Shown here in pieces: positions 30,936 through 43,900 of a stretch of DNA of 64,000 nt (position 1 is the first letter of the stretch; each line of letters opens with the position of its first letter). Below the pieces are notes generated by a model. It did no database searches, was not told the DNA's origin, and saw nothing but the letters and a program-made list of their open reading frames with translations. Position numbers and translations under genes: made by a program. The stretch comes from Symsagittifera roscoffensis (taxonomy: Eukaryota > Xenacoelomorpha > Acoela > Convolutidae). Location of the stretch: assembly GCF_963678635.1 (NCBI RefSeq), contig NC_087070.1, positions 19,997,318-20,061,317 of the forward strand, given 5' to 3'.

Positions 30936-33900
30936 GTAAGTACAATTTAAAAACTAATGGAAGCAGACAAGGTGAACTGGGAAAGTAACATCAGGTTAGT
31001 AGCTATGACATGTAATGGCTGTGTTGTCCAGCATAAGCATTGAACGTGATGTAATCCATGAGAATATCAGCATTCTTTGAGTGCTTCATGCAATACTTAT
31101 AAGTCGTTTAAGAAGAAAACATCTAACTTGTCCACGACTCGAGAATCTAAATGACGTCTAGTAACAACAATCCGGGTTGCGAAAGATTGTGGAACAAAAC
31201 GACAATATCCTTTGCAGTGGTTTTTGAGTAGGGGTAGTTTGTCAATATACGCGCTCTAGCTAAAGAAACTTGAAAGCAGATGGAGTAATCTACTACCCAA
31301 AATTCAAATTTGAGAAAAAAATTATAGAGCTTCGCATGAGTAATATACGAAAGTGTCTAAGGCGTTTGCAGAAGAGAAGTTTTTGTACGAGAGTTTTTAT
31401 TTAGCTCTTGTGTTGTAGCACTCGTGTAGTCCTCTTCAAAAATACATTATCACTTCACAGAAAGAAACTTGATCTAAATGAAACCAACGCTGTCCGAACG
31501 TATCTGGTGATTCGAAAAGCTAAACAGCGGAGGTTTGGAACTGATATAAAACAAACGAGTGGTGGATTTGATTTTCTGATGGAGAAAAACAGCTTTGCTT
31601 CGACCCTTCGGAAGTTTGCGCCTAATATGCTTGTGCATATGAGTTTATTTGTCCCTATGTGAGTCATGTTTTGAATTCTAATTGAAAGTTCCATCTACTA
31701 TCTGACCGTTTTCCAAAAATATTAGGTACCAACGCAGAAATATAAATTAAAATCCACTATTTTAAAGTATGAACGAAGAGTTTTGAACTCACCAGAGAGT
31801 ATTCACGCAAATTTTTCTACTTGGCAATTTCGGCTTTGAAATTTAATTTTTTGAGCGCAAACGTAAGAGCACCTTGCTATAGATTTGAAATTGACCAAAA
31901 GTGACCAATCTTATTATGAGATAAGTTTTTTCAATTCGATGACAGCTTTCTTTATCGAGGTTGGCCATTGAAATTTTTTAAACGGCAAAAGCGATTTCCA
32001 ACAATCTTGTAAAAAGCTGGAAATTAATTTTCAGGCGGTAGCAATTAGATCCAATTAGACTATAAGATAGATGTTTGAAAGTTGGTTTATAAATGCAAGA
32101 TATTAAGATAACATCTAAATCGTGTCGCCTAGTCGCACCTTATTTCTGAATACAAATCAAACCGTCCGCGATTTATGAGCTTGACCCCTACATAACAGTT
32201 TCATTTCACGTGGCCTTCATGTTTTTGTTTTAATTTAAATAAAAGCACATTAATTGCCAATCAGATTTGAAAATAGCCGGAAACTTGATATTATAGTAGC
32301 TTGGCTGTTCGCCAACTCTGTGGTGGATTTTCGATTTGGACATCAGAGCCAAGTGCGTATGTTCCGATGATCAGTGATAACTCTTTCCTGTGGCTAGACA
32401 GTTTATTCTCTCCGTGTCTCAGCCTCCCGCTTTTATTATTTGCTGTACATGTTATAAATTGGAGATTGAATCTCTGTAATGCGGCTCCTGTTCCCGGAAT
32501 GAAAGGCTAGTGACGTTAAGACGTGGCATGTTGCAATTAAGTTAAACTAGATGATTTTGGCTTGGCATAATTTAGAGATATCGGTTTGTTCTTAAGATTT
32601 CTATTTTCTGGTGAAGCCACTTAAAAATCCGACTCAGAAAAATTAAACCAAGCTATCCTATCTCAGAAGATTTTTCAGCCAGATCGTTTTTTTGCATTGA
32701 ACACATTAAACTGGATGTTCAGAACTGGGCAAACTTTTATATTTTCTCAAACATTGTAGGAACTTAATCTTAAAATAGTTAGTTTTGAGAGTGCAAGGGT
32801 GATTGCCACCGGATGAAAAACTTTTTTTTCGTTGGGAACATTATTGACAGAATTGTCGAATTATGAATCCTAGTAATCTCGTCAACTGACTTTTTTGTCA
32901 ACTGGCTTACATCTGATTTTTTTTCATCACTTTCATTGATTTAACTCAAATGTTGAAGTGCTCAGCTTTGTCTATTGTGAAGTATATCATATTCAAAAGA
33001 CGACTACAACAAAGGTAGTTGATTACTGTGTATCACGGCTTCTCACTCAAGGTTGTCTCCGCGTCAACGGACTTTACAGCCAATTTTTTAATTCAGAGGA
33101 TAATATAAAAACGGAAGAAAAGAATGTATTTTCAAAAAGTTTATCGGTTCAGAAAATTTAACGCAGCGTTCTGATATTACAATAAAAGAAACTTACTTTA
33201 AGTCAACTTATAATTGCCTTTCCTTACCACTCCAACTTGAAATAAAACGTGATAAAATATTACAATTGTAAAGTAATTAAATAATAAAAATTTGAATTTT
33301 TAAATGAGAAATGGCAAAATTATGCGAACTTTCAATTCAAATCTGCTATTTTTATTTAAGTTTGTTCTGGTTTTCTGCAACTTTTCTGCAGATACTTTTT
33401 GCAAATCTTCCTTTTAATTTTTTCAATTCAACACAACTGCTTTGCAGATCTTTTTTGCAAACTGTAGCTTCTGGTTATTTGTGGGTGGTATATCTTTGCT
33501 CAGTTTCAGTTTTTTCCATAAGGTGCGTCGCCCCATATTCCCCATTTCTATAGCTTGTCGACATACAAAAATAATCTTCTGTCATATTTGATGTTGCCTA
33601 AGGATATTAGTGAATATGGTATTTGACTTTTCAAATAAGAAACTGAATTTAAAATATGAAACAAATAAATGGGTTAGCCAATTGCCCACAGGTGTTTATA
33701 CTGTTTAAGTACCACAGCATGTTTTTGACTCCTCATGAAATTGAACTTCGAAAAAAAACTTTTTTTTTTCTTATTTTTTCTGATTAGTTTTCCAGACCCA
33801 TTAGTTTTCTAGACTAAGCGATTGAATTAGGTGCAAAAAGGCACGAATGAGCTGCAATGATAACAAAACCAATGTTAATTTTGTAGTAGAGTTCAGTCTC

Positions 33901-34460
33901 TGATTGCGTGTTGTTCTTAAACGTCGGAAAAACTGAGACAAAAACACTTGAGGTAGTCAAAATTTGGTTAAAAAAACATCCTTAGACTATAGTTCTTTCT
34001 CTTTCCTTTGTGAAGTGGTCGGAACAAGAAGTACTTCATTGTTCAAAGAAAAATTACAATTTAGAATAGTAAAGTTTGCAACATGCCACTAACAGCACAG
34101 ATTAACTGGAGCACGGGTATTTTCCTCATTATTCCCGCACTACAAGCAGTTATTGCGACTCAAGCGCCTCCTGCTTTGGTCTCCTACTGGATGGCTACTG
34201 CAATTCTCTCGGCAGCCGAACTCATGTTATTACGAAAACCTGTAAAAGAGTTCAGAAGAAAACTCAATTTGCCAGTTGAAAGTGTATATCTGTTTCCTGA
34301 TAAAATTGAGGACTGCCTACAAGCGGTGAGAAAAGGTTGTTTTGATGCCAATTTGTCTGCTGCAAAAGCTACTTTCCAGCGATCACAGATTTTGGAAAAA
34401 GAGGTAAAAGATATCTTAATGAAATCTCTCGATGAGACTTATAAAAACTACAAACAATAG
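30742..34460 (+). CDS. COX18: COX18, mitochondrial OXA1/YidC-family inner-membrane insertase (4 exons)
   Basis: Exons: 30742-30935, 31419-31658, 32297 to about 32475, about 34096-34460; the model gives 325 aa (human COX18 is 333). COX18 inserts the C-terminal tail of cytochrome oxidase subunit 2 through the inner mitochondrial membrane. Residues 1-32 hold seven Lys/Arg and no acidic residue, a typical import presequence. Then 'YEATGGSWGAVVVSIAVGTRVVLF' (first core helix ending in the family Arg), a basic helical hairpin (about 75-125), 'NMLVHMSLFVPMISLAVR' (helix 2), 'WLDSLFSPCLSLPLLLFAVHVINW' (the family W-F/L-x-D-L block and helix 3) and 'ATQAPPALVSYWMATAILSAAELMLLR', matching human 'ATVPSSIVLYWLCSSFVGLSQNLLLR'. 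The exon 3-4 junction is uncertain: GTAATG (32476) to AG at 34095 keeps frame, but GTGACG (32510) to AG at 34069 or use of the TTTAG at 34064 are alternatives. Confidence 0.9.
31419..31658 (+). CDS. COX18: COX18 exon 2
   Basis: Acceptor gttgtag, donor gtgagt. Completes the first helix (GTRVVLFKN), the cytosol-loop-equivalent basic hairpin (RKKLDLNETNAVRTY, RKAKQRRFG) and enters helix 2 (MLVHMSLFVP). Confidence 0.88.
32297..32475 (+). CDS. COX18: COX18 exon 3
   Basis: Acceptor attatag gives 'PMISLAVRQL', parallel to human 'WIFMSFALRNL'. Codes 'NSFLWLDSLFSPCLSLPLLLFAVHVINWRLNL'. The 3' end is tentative (32475, or 32509 with the alternative donor). Confidence 0.8.
34096..34460 (+). CDS. COX18: COX18 exon 4
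   Basis: Codes the last two helices (IFLIIPALQAVIATQ, ALVSYWMATAILSAAELMLL) and a basic C-terminal helix, ending 'DETYKNYKQ' and TAG. The start is tentative: AG at 34095, with 34065 and 34070 as alternatives. Joining 34065 to the end of 'WRLNL' would reproduce the human spacing exactly but no GT donor is in phase there. Confidence 0.82.
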
Positions 34461-34525
34461 TTTGTCTGAATTTGATTCTTTTGTTGCTGAAACGACCTCA
34501 ATGTAAATTTTATTTGTGGTAAAAA

Positions 34526-34531
34526 AATAAA
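34526..34531 (+). terminator. polyadenylation signal of COX18
   Basis: AATAAA 66 bases after the stop codon, followed by a T-rich stretch (gtttttccatcacagtgac). Confidence 0.55.
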
Positions 34532-34619
34532 TCAGATTACAAATGTTTTTCCATCACAGTGACATTTTTTATAACACCCAGGTTTTGACCTGCTGGAATG
34601 TTATTAAATAATAATAAAT

Positions 34620-35590
34620 GTTAAAATTGTTTGCTATTGATTTTTATTTTCTTCTGATGTCAAACCAAGCAATGAATGGAGCCTTTAAATTAAGTTTCCG
34701 TTTGGTAATTTAGCTTCCAGAATGGTCTTTTTAGCATTTTTTCAAAGTCAGGACCCACAATAAGACGTCAGATGGGGTCTAACGAGGTAATACAGTAAAG
34801 CAGTGATAGGTTCGAGAAAGTGTACTCGGTTTCGTTAAAAAAGTGTTAGATTGTTTTTAAATTTCTGACTGCTTCGTTTGGGAACAAGAAATATGACACA
34901 TTTATTTTAAGCATGAGAATAGAGCTTACGATATCAATATTTACCCTTGCGATAATCAAGGTTATTGCAATCAGGTGCTAGGTTGTTTTCTCCGGTAAAT
35001 AAGTTTGGCAAATTTATTTATGGCAAATTTCAAGGCATGCTCAAATTTTTGAAAATTCAAATTAAACTACGGGAAGTAATTATTTTTTCAAATAAATTTA
35101 TTGAAAAAATATTGATTTTTCTTTGGAATTAGTAGTTTTTGGCCTAGTTTCCGTCGGGTTCATATTCAGTTTTTTAATGGCATTTGTATTTTCTGGTACT
35201 ATTTTTTACCAGCTCACTTTGTAAACCATAATTAAAAGTTCTGTAATTTGTCATTTTACCAAGTCTGATTTTGAATAATTTAAAAAAAAAATTTTTTTCG
35301 ATTAAGCGTTTTCATTTATATTTTATCAGCTTAGTCAACTTATTTTGTATTGCGTAGTTTCGAGACCAAAAACTCCTGTTTGACAAAATTATTTATTTTG
35401 AAAATGTATGTGATTTCAAGTTTTTTTTAGTCGCTTTCAATTATTTTTGCTCTTTCTGCAAGTTTTTCGTTTTTCTCGACAACTAATTCATCATTTTAAA
35501 AAAAAACTGGTACCAATGGCTGCTATATTGTGTGTCTGCATTTTTATCTTGTCATATTTCACTTTACGCCACCTTCACGACCTTCAAAAA
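34620..35590. other. spacer downstream of COX18
   Basis: AT-rich, no gene. 34950-35010 resembles the 5' end of the S1 SINE ('cttgcgataatcaagg...ttgcaatcaggtgctagg'). Confidence 0.4.
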
Positions 35591-36010
35591 TTTCAACGGT
35601 GGGATTGTTTGACTCATTTTTTGCATTTTTTTTGCGAAGATCTTTTTTGCTTAAGTCGCTACGCCCTTATTTCTAAAAAAAATTAAGCCGCTACGCCCTT
35701 ATAAAAGTTATGGCCTCACTCAGAAAAGACCATTTTTAGGAACGTTTTCCTGAGTTTTCTCAAAAACTACTCTCTCATATCCGGGAATAAAGGTTCAATG
35801 AAAAAACTAGTTCTGGGGGATCTTCCTTGCGCAAAAATTTTTGCAAATTTATAAATGGCCTCAAAAAGACTCATTGACCGTTTTTGTGAATCTTTTCGAC
35901 AGTTCTCGAAAACTACCCTCCCAAATCTGGGTTCGAAGAATCAGTCGAAAAAACAGGTTGTGGAAATTCTCCCGGTGTAAGCGCTACGCGCTAATTTTTA
36001 AGGAAAATTC
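35590..36010. repeat. decayed repeat family with 150-180 bp monomers (locus 1 of 3)
   Basis: Recurring words 'cgctacgccctta', 'aaagttatggcctc', 'tctcaaaaactac', 'atatccggga', 'ttcaatgaaaaaac' mark at least two monomers. Related arrays lie at 46690-47300 and 49840-50760. Confidence 0.55.
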
Positions 36011-36569
36011 TTTATTTGAGTTTTGATAGTTTTTGACACTTTGGTGTATTCCGGCCCCAAAGACCTCTAAAGAACTCTAACCCCAAAGAAATGCTTTTTA
36101 GAGCAAATTCTACTTCTCTAGAATAACATTTTTGCTTTTTCTGCCCTATGAAAACTTTAAAGAAAACCCTCCGTTCATTAAAAAAGTTAACGTTAACTGT
36201 AAGCATAACTGAAAAACAGTCACAAAAACTTGAGTCAGATATGCTCATCTTGGATGAATTTCATTTGACGCAACCAGTTAACTTTTCGTTTTACAAGTTT
36301 TCCCCAAACAGATGGTTATTACACATTTCTTAGAAATAGAGCAAAATATTTTTAGTCAGGTAGTTCCAAGATGCGTTTTTTTTCTTTGAGAAATAGAATA
36401 TTAGCCTTCAATTTATTTTATTCATCTTTTTACACCGAAGACTTTAGTCAAGGTGTTATGGTATCGTGTAACGGGTTTTTTTTTAATGTTGTCTGTTGTC
36501 AAGTGTCGACAAATAACGTCCACAGTTATCAATTATCATGTGGGCTGGACTATATCGCGCTATGTCACG

Positions 36570-37615
36570 TGATTGCGTATGTTTGTTTCTTTATTTGTTC
36601 ATCTTTATTTATTTAATTATCTGTTCTTCTATTTATTTAATTATGTTTAGTTTGCTTATATTTATTTATAATTTATGTATGTACATATTTATTTTTGTTT
36701 ATTTTTATCACGTGTTTTGTTTATTTATTTAATTATTCTTTCTTTCATTTAGTTTTGCTTTTATTATTTCTGCGTGTGTATTTATTTATTTATTTATTTT
36801 CATTTATTTATATTATGGGTCTGTTTGTTTGGTTATTTGTTCATATATATTTTTTCATGTCTATTTAATTATTTGTACATTTCACTTTTGCTTTTATTTA
36901 TTTATTTATTTATTTATTTATGTATTTATTTATGTATTTATTTATTTATGTATGTATTGATTTATTTTTTTTATTGCTTATTTATTTATCAGGTGTGTTT
37001 TGTTTATTTGTTGATATTTATTTCTATATTTATTTAATTATTCTTTCTTTCATTTAGTTTTGCTTTTATTATTTATGTATGTGTATTTATTTCATTTATT
37101 TATTTTCATTTATTCATATTATGGGTCTGTTTGTTTGGTTATTTGTTCATATATATTTTTTCATGTCTATTTAATTATTTGTACATTTCACTTTTGCTTT
37201 TATTTATTTATATATTTATTTATTTATGTATTCATTTATGTATTTATTTATTTATTTATGTATTGATTTAGTTTTTTATTGCTTATTTATTTATCAGGTG
37301 TGTTTTGTTTATTTGTTGATATTTATTTCTATATTTATTTAATTATTCTTTCTTTCATTTAGTTTTGCTTTTATTATTTATGTATGTGTATTTATTTAAT
37401 TCATTTACTTTCATTTATTTATATTATGGGTCTGTTTGTTTGGTTATTTGTTCATGAGATATATATTTTTTCATGTTAATTTAATTATTTGTACATTTCA
37501 GTTTTGCGTTTATTTATTTATTTATTTATTTATGTATGTATTTATTTATTTATGTATTGATTTATTTTTTTATTGCTTATTTATTTATCAGGTGTGTTTT
37601 GTTTATTTGTTGACA
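36570..37615 (+). repeat. TTTA-rich low-complexity array with 305-bp period
   Basis: Mostly (TTTA)n with the anchors 'attatgggtctgtttgtttg' (about 36812, 37117 and 37424), 'ttttttcatgtctatttaat' and 'tatttatcaggtgtgttttg' recurring about every 305 bp, three copies. The apparent Tyr/Phe/Ile/Leu-rich reading frames are translations of the TTTA runs. Confidence 0.9.
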
Positions 37616-38024
37616 CTGTAGTTTCAATCAACTGGTCACAGTTTTTCTATTTCAGCTGCTGTGTATACTTGTATTAGGTACACTGTAGTTTCAATCAACT
37701 GGTCTGTGTATACTTGTATTAGGTACACTGTAGTTTCAATCAACTGCTGGTCTGTGTATACTTGTATTAGGTACACAATTTATTTAGTTCAATTGATCTG
37801 TGTATACTTGTATTAGGTACACGGTAGTTTCAATCAACTGGTCTGTGTATACTTGTATTAGGTACACAGTTTTTCTATTTCAACTGCTGTGTATACTTGT
37901 ATTAGGTACACTGTAGTTTCATTCAACTGATCTGTGTATACTTGTATTAGATACACAGTTTTTCTATTTCAACTGCTGTGTATACTTGTATTAGGTACAC
38001 TGTAGTTTCAATCAACTGTTATTT
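37614..38024 (+). repeat. 46-bp minisatellite
   Basis: About eight copies of 'tgtatacttgtattaggtac' + 'actgtagtttcaatcaactg', at 43-48 base spacing. The left border of the 3-kb tandem duplication lies within it. Confidence 0.85.
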
Positions 38025-40958
38025 CAGGTCCTTTGTCAATATTTCAGGCTCTTTGTCAATATAGCAAAATTTTGGTGTATATATGTGTTAGTAAGATTTT
38101 TAGTTCTACAACGTTTATTCAGGCTCTTTGTCGATATAGCAAAATATTGGTGTATACATGTGTTAGTACGATTTTAGCTCTAGAATTGTTATTTCAGGCT
38201 CTTCGTCAATATAGCAATATTTTAGCGTATACATGTGTTAGTACCATTTTTAGTTCTCGAACTGTTATTTCATGATCTTTGTCAATACATCAAAATTTTA
38301 TTGTATACATGTGTTAGTACCATTTTTAGTTCTCGAACTGTTATTCCATGATCTTTGTCAATATAGCAAAATTTTGGTGTATACATGTGTTAGTACGATT
38401 TTTAGCTCTAGAACTGTTATTCCATGATCTTTGTCAATATAGCAAAAATTTGACGTATACGTGTGTTAGTACGATTTTTAGCTCTAGAATTGTTATTTCA
38501 GGCTCTTCGTCAATATAGCAATATTTTAGCGTATACATGTGTTAGTACCATTTTTAGTTCTCGAACTGTTATTTTATGATCTATGTCAATATATCAAAAT
38601 TTTAGTGTATACATGTGTTATTACGATTTTTAGTTCTCGAACTGTTATTTCATGATCTTTGTCAATATATCAAAATTTTGGTGTATACATGTGTTAGTAC
38701 GATTTTTAGCTCTAGAACTGTTATTCCATGATCTTTGTCAATATAGCAAAAATTTGACGTATACATGTGTTAGTACGATTTTTAGCTCTCGAACTGTTTT
38801 TTCATGATCTTTGCCAATATAGCAAAATTTTGGTGTATACATGTGTTCGTACGATTTTTAGCTCACGAACTGTTATTTCAGGCCCTTTGTCAATATAGTA
38901 AAATTTTGGTGTATACATGTGTTAGTACGATTTTTAGTTCTAGAAGTGTTATTTTATGATCTTCGTTGATATATCAAAAATTTAACCTATACATGTGTTA
39001 GTACGATTTTTAGTTCTAGAACTGTTATTTCAGGCTCTTTCTCGATATAGCAAAATTTTGGTGTATACATGTATTAGTACGATTTTTTGTTCTAGAACTG
39101 TTATTCTTCAATTATTAGTTGTTCAAGTTGTTTGGTTTTTGCTTCAGTTTCTATGCCTTCGGTGTATTGCGCGTAGCGCCTATGTTAAAAATTTATGGGA
39201 AAAATGTCTTAAATTCTGCCGTATGGTTGAGTTCTGCTCTGTCTGCTGCTCAGTTGAATATCCTGCTCTACTAGCCGAATCATGCCATTTCTGCTGCTAG
39301 CTGGGTCCCTGGGCGGGTAACTCAGGCTGCATGTTCTGTTGGCTGAGTGCAATCAACTCTGATTGTCCTATTGCTTACATTTTTAGTTATGCTATTTGCT
39401 TTTGTAACAGCTTTTCTTGAATTCATTTGTCCAAATGCGAAATGACAAAATTGCTCACTTTTTGCTTTTTATGTATTGCGAGTTGTTGTTTCTTTAATAC
39501 CTTATTACTCTTTAGCATCTTCTTTTTTTCGAGTTTAATTGGCTGCTCATAGTTGGCTATTTGCGGAGACTGGTTAGTGGGAAAAGGAAGATGACTTATC
39601 TTCAACTGACTTGATTCACACCCTGTTATTGTTTACCGAAGAAAACTACCACCTTATTTCCGTCAATTATTTTGAGTAGAATTGGACCATTTTTGACATG
39701 ACTATATCTTGAGAGAAATTGGAAAGTATGTTTTGAAAAGTGACTGAGAAGTTATTACTTTTTTTTGTATATACCGATTTGTACCTGATGCCAATATACT
39801 TGTGATTCGAATACACCGTTTTTTCATTGATTGATATTGCACTGGAGGAGATTTGGTGGCTGTAGTGGTTGATTGGTTGTTTTAAGAGTTTTTTTATTCC
39901 AAATTTACGTGCAGTTTTTTCTATTCCATGGACGTGAGCCGGACCTGAAAATGAAGAGCCTGGTCTTCAACATAGCTGGCTGATTGGCGGGTGCTCATTA
40001 AATGTTTGATTGGCGGTTGCCTTATTAGTTCTAAGCATTTGCATTCTAAATAGAAAGCTCGAAAAGTTCTCACCGTGTCGAGAAAAACTGTTCTGAAAGT
40101 TTTTGGTTTCTTGACTAAATTAGACGAAAATCTACGAGAGGCTGACCGCCCTTTGCAAGTTAACCAAATTTCTTACTTCTCAAATTTTAAATCATTTTAG
40201 TCATTTTACTTTCCATTCTTAGTTTTCCATCTAATACAGTCGTCCTTTACTGGAAAAAACTAATCGGAATTTTGAAAGGAAAGGAAAAAAATGATTTATT
40301 GTTATGATTTAAAAAAAAAATTTTGAAATTATTTTCTTGAATCAGTGAGTTCGGAAGATTCTGAGCTACATGAGCTACGTTTACTGTTTTTCACTTATAT
40401 TATATATCGAGGGGAGTAATTTCTAAATAATATATCGAGGGGAGTAATCGAGTAATTTCTAAAGGGCAGTCTCTCAAGTAATTGCATTACTTTTTAGGCT
40501 TTCCGCTTCGGTGCTTACCTCAGATTTCAGCATGATTTTATTGACATAACTGATTCCATTTTTTGCCGAAGAAATTTTCAATTTATTTAATTTAGTAATA
40601 AAAACACAATGTGATTCTTCCAAACAATAAAAAACAAATGATTAACAAAAGGCGAAACTGCTCAGTGGCCATGTTGTCAACAATATCACTAAACCTGGCG
40701 GAGACGGGCGCGACATAATATGCTTTACAAATTATATTTCCATGACTGGTGATTTAATTCGCAATATCAAGAAATCTTGTTTCCCGGACTGTAATGCTCA
40801 TGCAGAAATTTTTCAATTTTTTCGTATCATGGCTGCATACTATAAAAAGATCTGTTATTTTCGTATCACATTTAATAAACTGATTGAAAATTGGAATAGA
40901 TATTTTTGCTCATTTCAGATAGATTAAGTAGAATCAGTTTTGCTTAAAATGACGACCA
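37892..40958. repeat. 3.07-kb tandem duplication, copy 1
   Basis: From 'tatacttgtattaggtacac' to 'aatgacgaccata'; repeated immediately at 40959. Contains minisatellite units, a 76-bp satellite and about 1.85 kb of non-repetitive DNA without a supported gene. Confidence 0.93.
38025..39105 (+). repeat. 76-bp satellite array (in copy 1)
   Basis: About 14 tandem units of 'ctttgtcaatatagcaaaat' + 'tttggtgtatacatgtgtta' + 'gtacgatttttagctctaga' + 'actgttatttcatgat'. Variants alternate (tctaga/tctcga, ggctc/tgatc), hinting at higher-order structure. Confidence 0.92.
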
Positions 40959-43900
40959 TATACTTGTATTAGGTACACTGTAGTTTCATTCAACTGATCT
41001 GTGTATACTTGTATTAGATACACAGTTTTTCTATTTCAACTGCTGTGTATACTTGTATTAGGTACACTGTAGTTTCAATCAACTGTTATTTCAGGTCCTT
41101 TGTCAATATTTCAGGCTCTTTGTCAATATAGCAAAATTTTGGTGTATATATGTGTTAGTAAGATTTTTAGTTCTACAACGTTTATTCAGGCTCTTTGTCG
41201 ATATAGCAAAATATTGGTGTATACATGTGTTAGTACGATTTTAGCTCTAGAATTGTTATTTCAGGCTCTTCGTCAATATAGCAATATTTTAGCGTATACA
41301 TGTGTTTGTACCATTTTTAGTTCTCGAACTGTTATTTCATGATCTTTGTCAATACATCAAAATTTTATTGTATACATGTGTTAGTACCATTTTTAGTTCT
41401 CGAACTGTTATTCCATGATCTTTGTCAATATAGCAAAATTTTGGTGTATACATGTGTTAGTACGATTTTTAGCTCTAGAACTGTTATTCCATGATCTTTG
41501 TCAATATAGCAAAAATTTGACGTATACGTGTGTTAGTACGATTTTTAGCTCTAGAATTGTTATTTCAGGCTCTTCGTCAATATAGCAATATTTTAGCGTA
41601 TACATGTGTTAGTACCATTTTTAGTTCTCGAACTGTTATTTTATGATCTATGTCAATATATCAAAATTTTAGTGTATACATGTGTTATTACGATTTTTAG
41701 TTCTCGAACTGTTATTTCATGATCTTTGTCAATATATCAAAATTTTGGTGTATACATGTGTTAGTACGATTTTTAGCTCTAGAACTGTTATTCCATGATC
41801 TTTGTCAATATAGCAAAAATTTGACGTATACATGTGTTAGTACGATTTTTAGCTCTCGAACTGTTTTTTCATGATCTTTGCCAATATAGCAAAATTTTGG
41901 TGTATACATGTGTTCGTACGATTTTTAGCTCACGAACTGTTATTTCAGGCCCTTTGTCAATATAGTAAAATTTTGGTGTATACATATGTTAGTACGATTT
42001 TTAGTTCTAGAAGTGTTATTTTATGATCTTCGTTGATATATCAAAAATTTAACCTATACATGTGTTAGTACGATTTTTAGCTCTCGAACTGTTTTTTCAT
42101 GATCTTTGCCAATATAGCAAAATTTTGGTGTATACATGTGTTCGTACGATTTTTAGCTCACGAACTGTTATTTCAGGCCCTTTGTCAATATAGTAAAATT
42201 TTGGTGTATACATGTGTTAGTACGATTTTTAGTTCTAGAAGTGTTATTTTATGATCTTCGTTGATATATCAAAAATTTAACCTATACATGTGTTAGTACG
42301 ATTTTTAGTTCTAGAACTGTTATTTCAGGCTCTTTCTCGATATAGCAAAATTTTGGTGTATACATGTATTAGTACGATTTTTTGTTCTAGAACTGTTATT
42401 CTTCAATTATTAGTTGTTCAAGTTGTTTGGTTTTTGCTTCAGTTTCTATGCCTTCGGTGTATTGCGCGTAGCGCCTATGTTAAAAATTTATGGGAAAAAT
42501 GTCTTAAATTCTGCCGTATGGTTGAGTTCTGCTCTGTCTGCTGCTCAGTTGAATATCCTGCTCTACTAGCCGAATCATGCCATTTCTGCTGCTAGCTGGG
42601 TCCCTGGGCGGGTAACTCAGGCTGCATGTTCTGTTGGCTGAGTGCAATCAACTCTGATTGTCCTATTGCTTACATTTTTAGTTATGCTATTTGCTTTTGT
42701 AACAGCTTTTCTTGAATTCATTTGTCCAAATGCGAAATGACAAAATTGCTCACTTTTTGCTTTTTATGTATTGCGAGTTGTTGTTTCTTTAATACCTTAT
42801 TACTCTTTAGCATCTTCTTTTTTTCGAGTTTAATTGGCTGCTCATAGTTGGCTATTTGCGGAGACTGGTTAGTGGGAAAAGGAAGATGACTTATCTTCAA
42901 CTGACTTGATTCACACCCTGTTATTGTTTACCGAAGAAAACTACCACCTTATTTCCGTCAATTATTTTGAGTAGAATTGGACCATTTTTGACATGACTAT
43001 ATCTTGAGAGAAATTGGAAAGTATGTTTTGAAAAGTGACTGAGAAGTTATTACTTTTTTTTGTATATACCGATTTGTACCTGATGCCAATATACTTGTGA
43101 TTCGAATACACCGTTTTTTTATTGATTGATATTGCACTGGAGGAGATTTGGTGGCTGTAGTGGTTGATTGGTTGTTTTTAGAGTTTTTTTATTCCAAATT
43201 TACGTGCAGTTTTTTCTATTCCATGGACGTGAGCCGGACCTGAAAATGAAGAGCCTGGTCTTCAACATAGCTGGCTGATTGGCGGGTGCTCATTAAATGT
43301 TTGATTGGCGGTTGCCTTATTAGTTCTAAGCATTTGCATTCTAAATAGAAAGCTCGAAAAGTTCTCACCGTGTCGAGAAAAACTGTTCTGAAAGTTTTTG
43401 GTTTCTTGACTAAATTAGACGAAAATCTACGAGAGGCTGACCGCCCTTTGCAAGTTAACCAAATTTCTTACTTCTCAAATTTTAAATCATTTTAGTCATT
43501 TTACTTTCCATTCTTAGTTTTCCATCTAATACAGTCGTCCTTTACTGGAAAAAACTAATCGGAATTTTGAAAGGAAAGGAAAAAAATGATTTATTGTTAT
43601 GATTTAAAAAAAAAATTTTGAAATTATTTTCTTGAATCAGTGAGTTCGGAAGATTCTGAGCTACATGAGCTACGTTTACTGTTTTTCACTTATATTATAT
43701 ATCGAGGGGAGTAATTTCTAAATAATATATCGAGGGGAGTAATCGAGTAATTTCTAAAGGGCAGTCTCTCAAGTAATTGCATTACTTTTTAGGCTTTCCG
43801 CTTCGGTGCTTACCTCAGATTTCAGCATGATTTTATTGACATAACTGATTCCATTTTTTGCCGAAGAAATTTTCAATTTATTTAATTTAGTAATAAAAAC

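Noticed and set aside
36538-37621. Long Tyr/Phe/Ile/Leu-rich reading frames as membrane proteins
   Set aside because: They are translations of (TTTA)n, open in several frames at once.
38025-39105. 76-bp array as a CRISPR array
   Set aside because: There are no constant repeats alternating with unique spacers; whole units are similar. The genome is eukaryotic.
38033-42595. Frames with 'QALCQYSKILVY' repeats as a repeat protein
   Set aside because: The 76-bp unit is not a multiple of three, so the frame shifts each unit; the peptide repeat is accidental and ends quickly.
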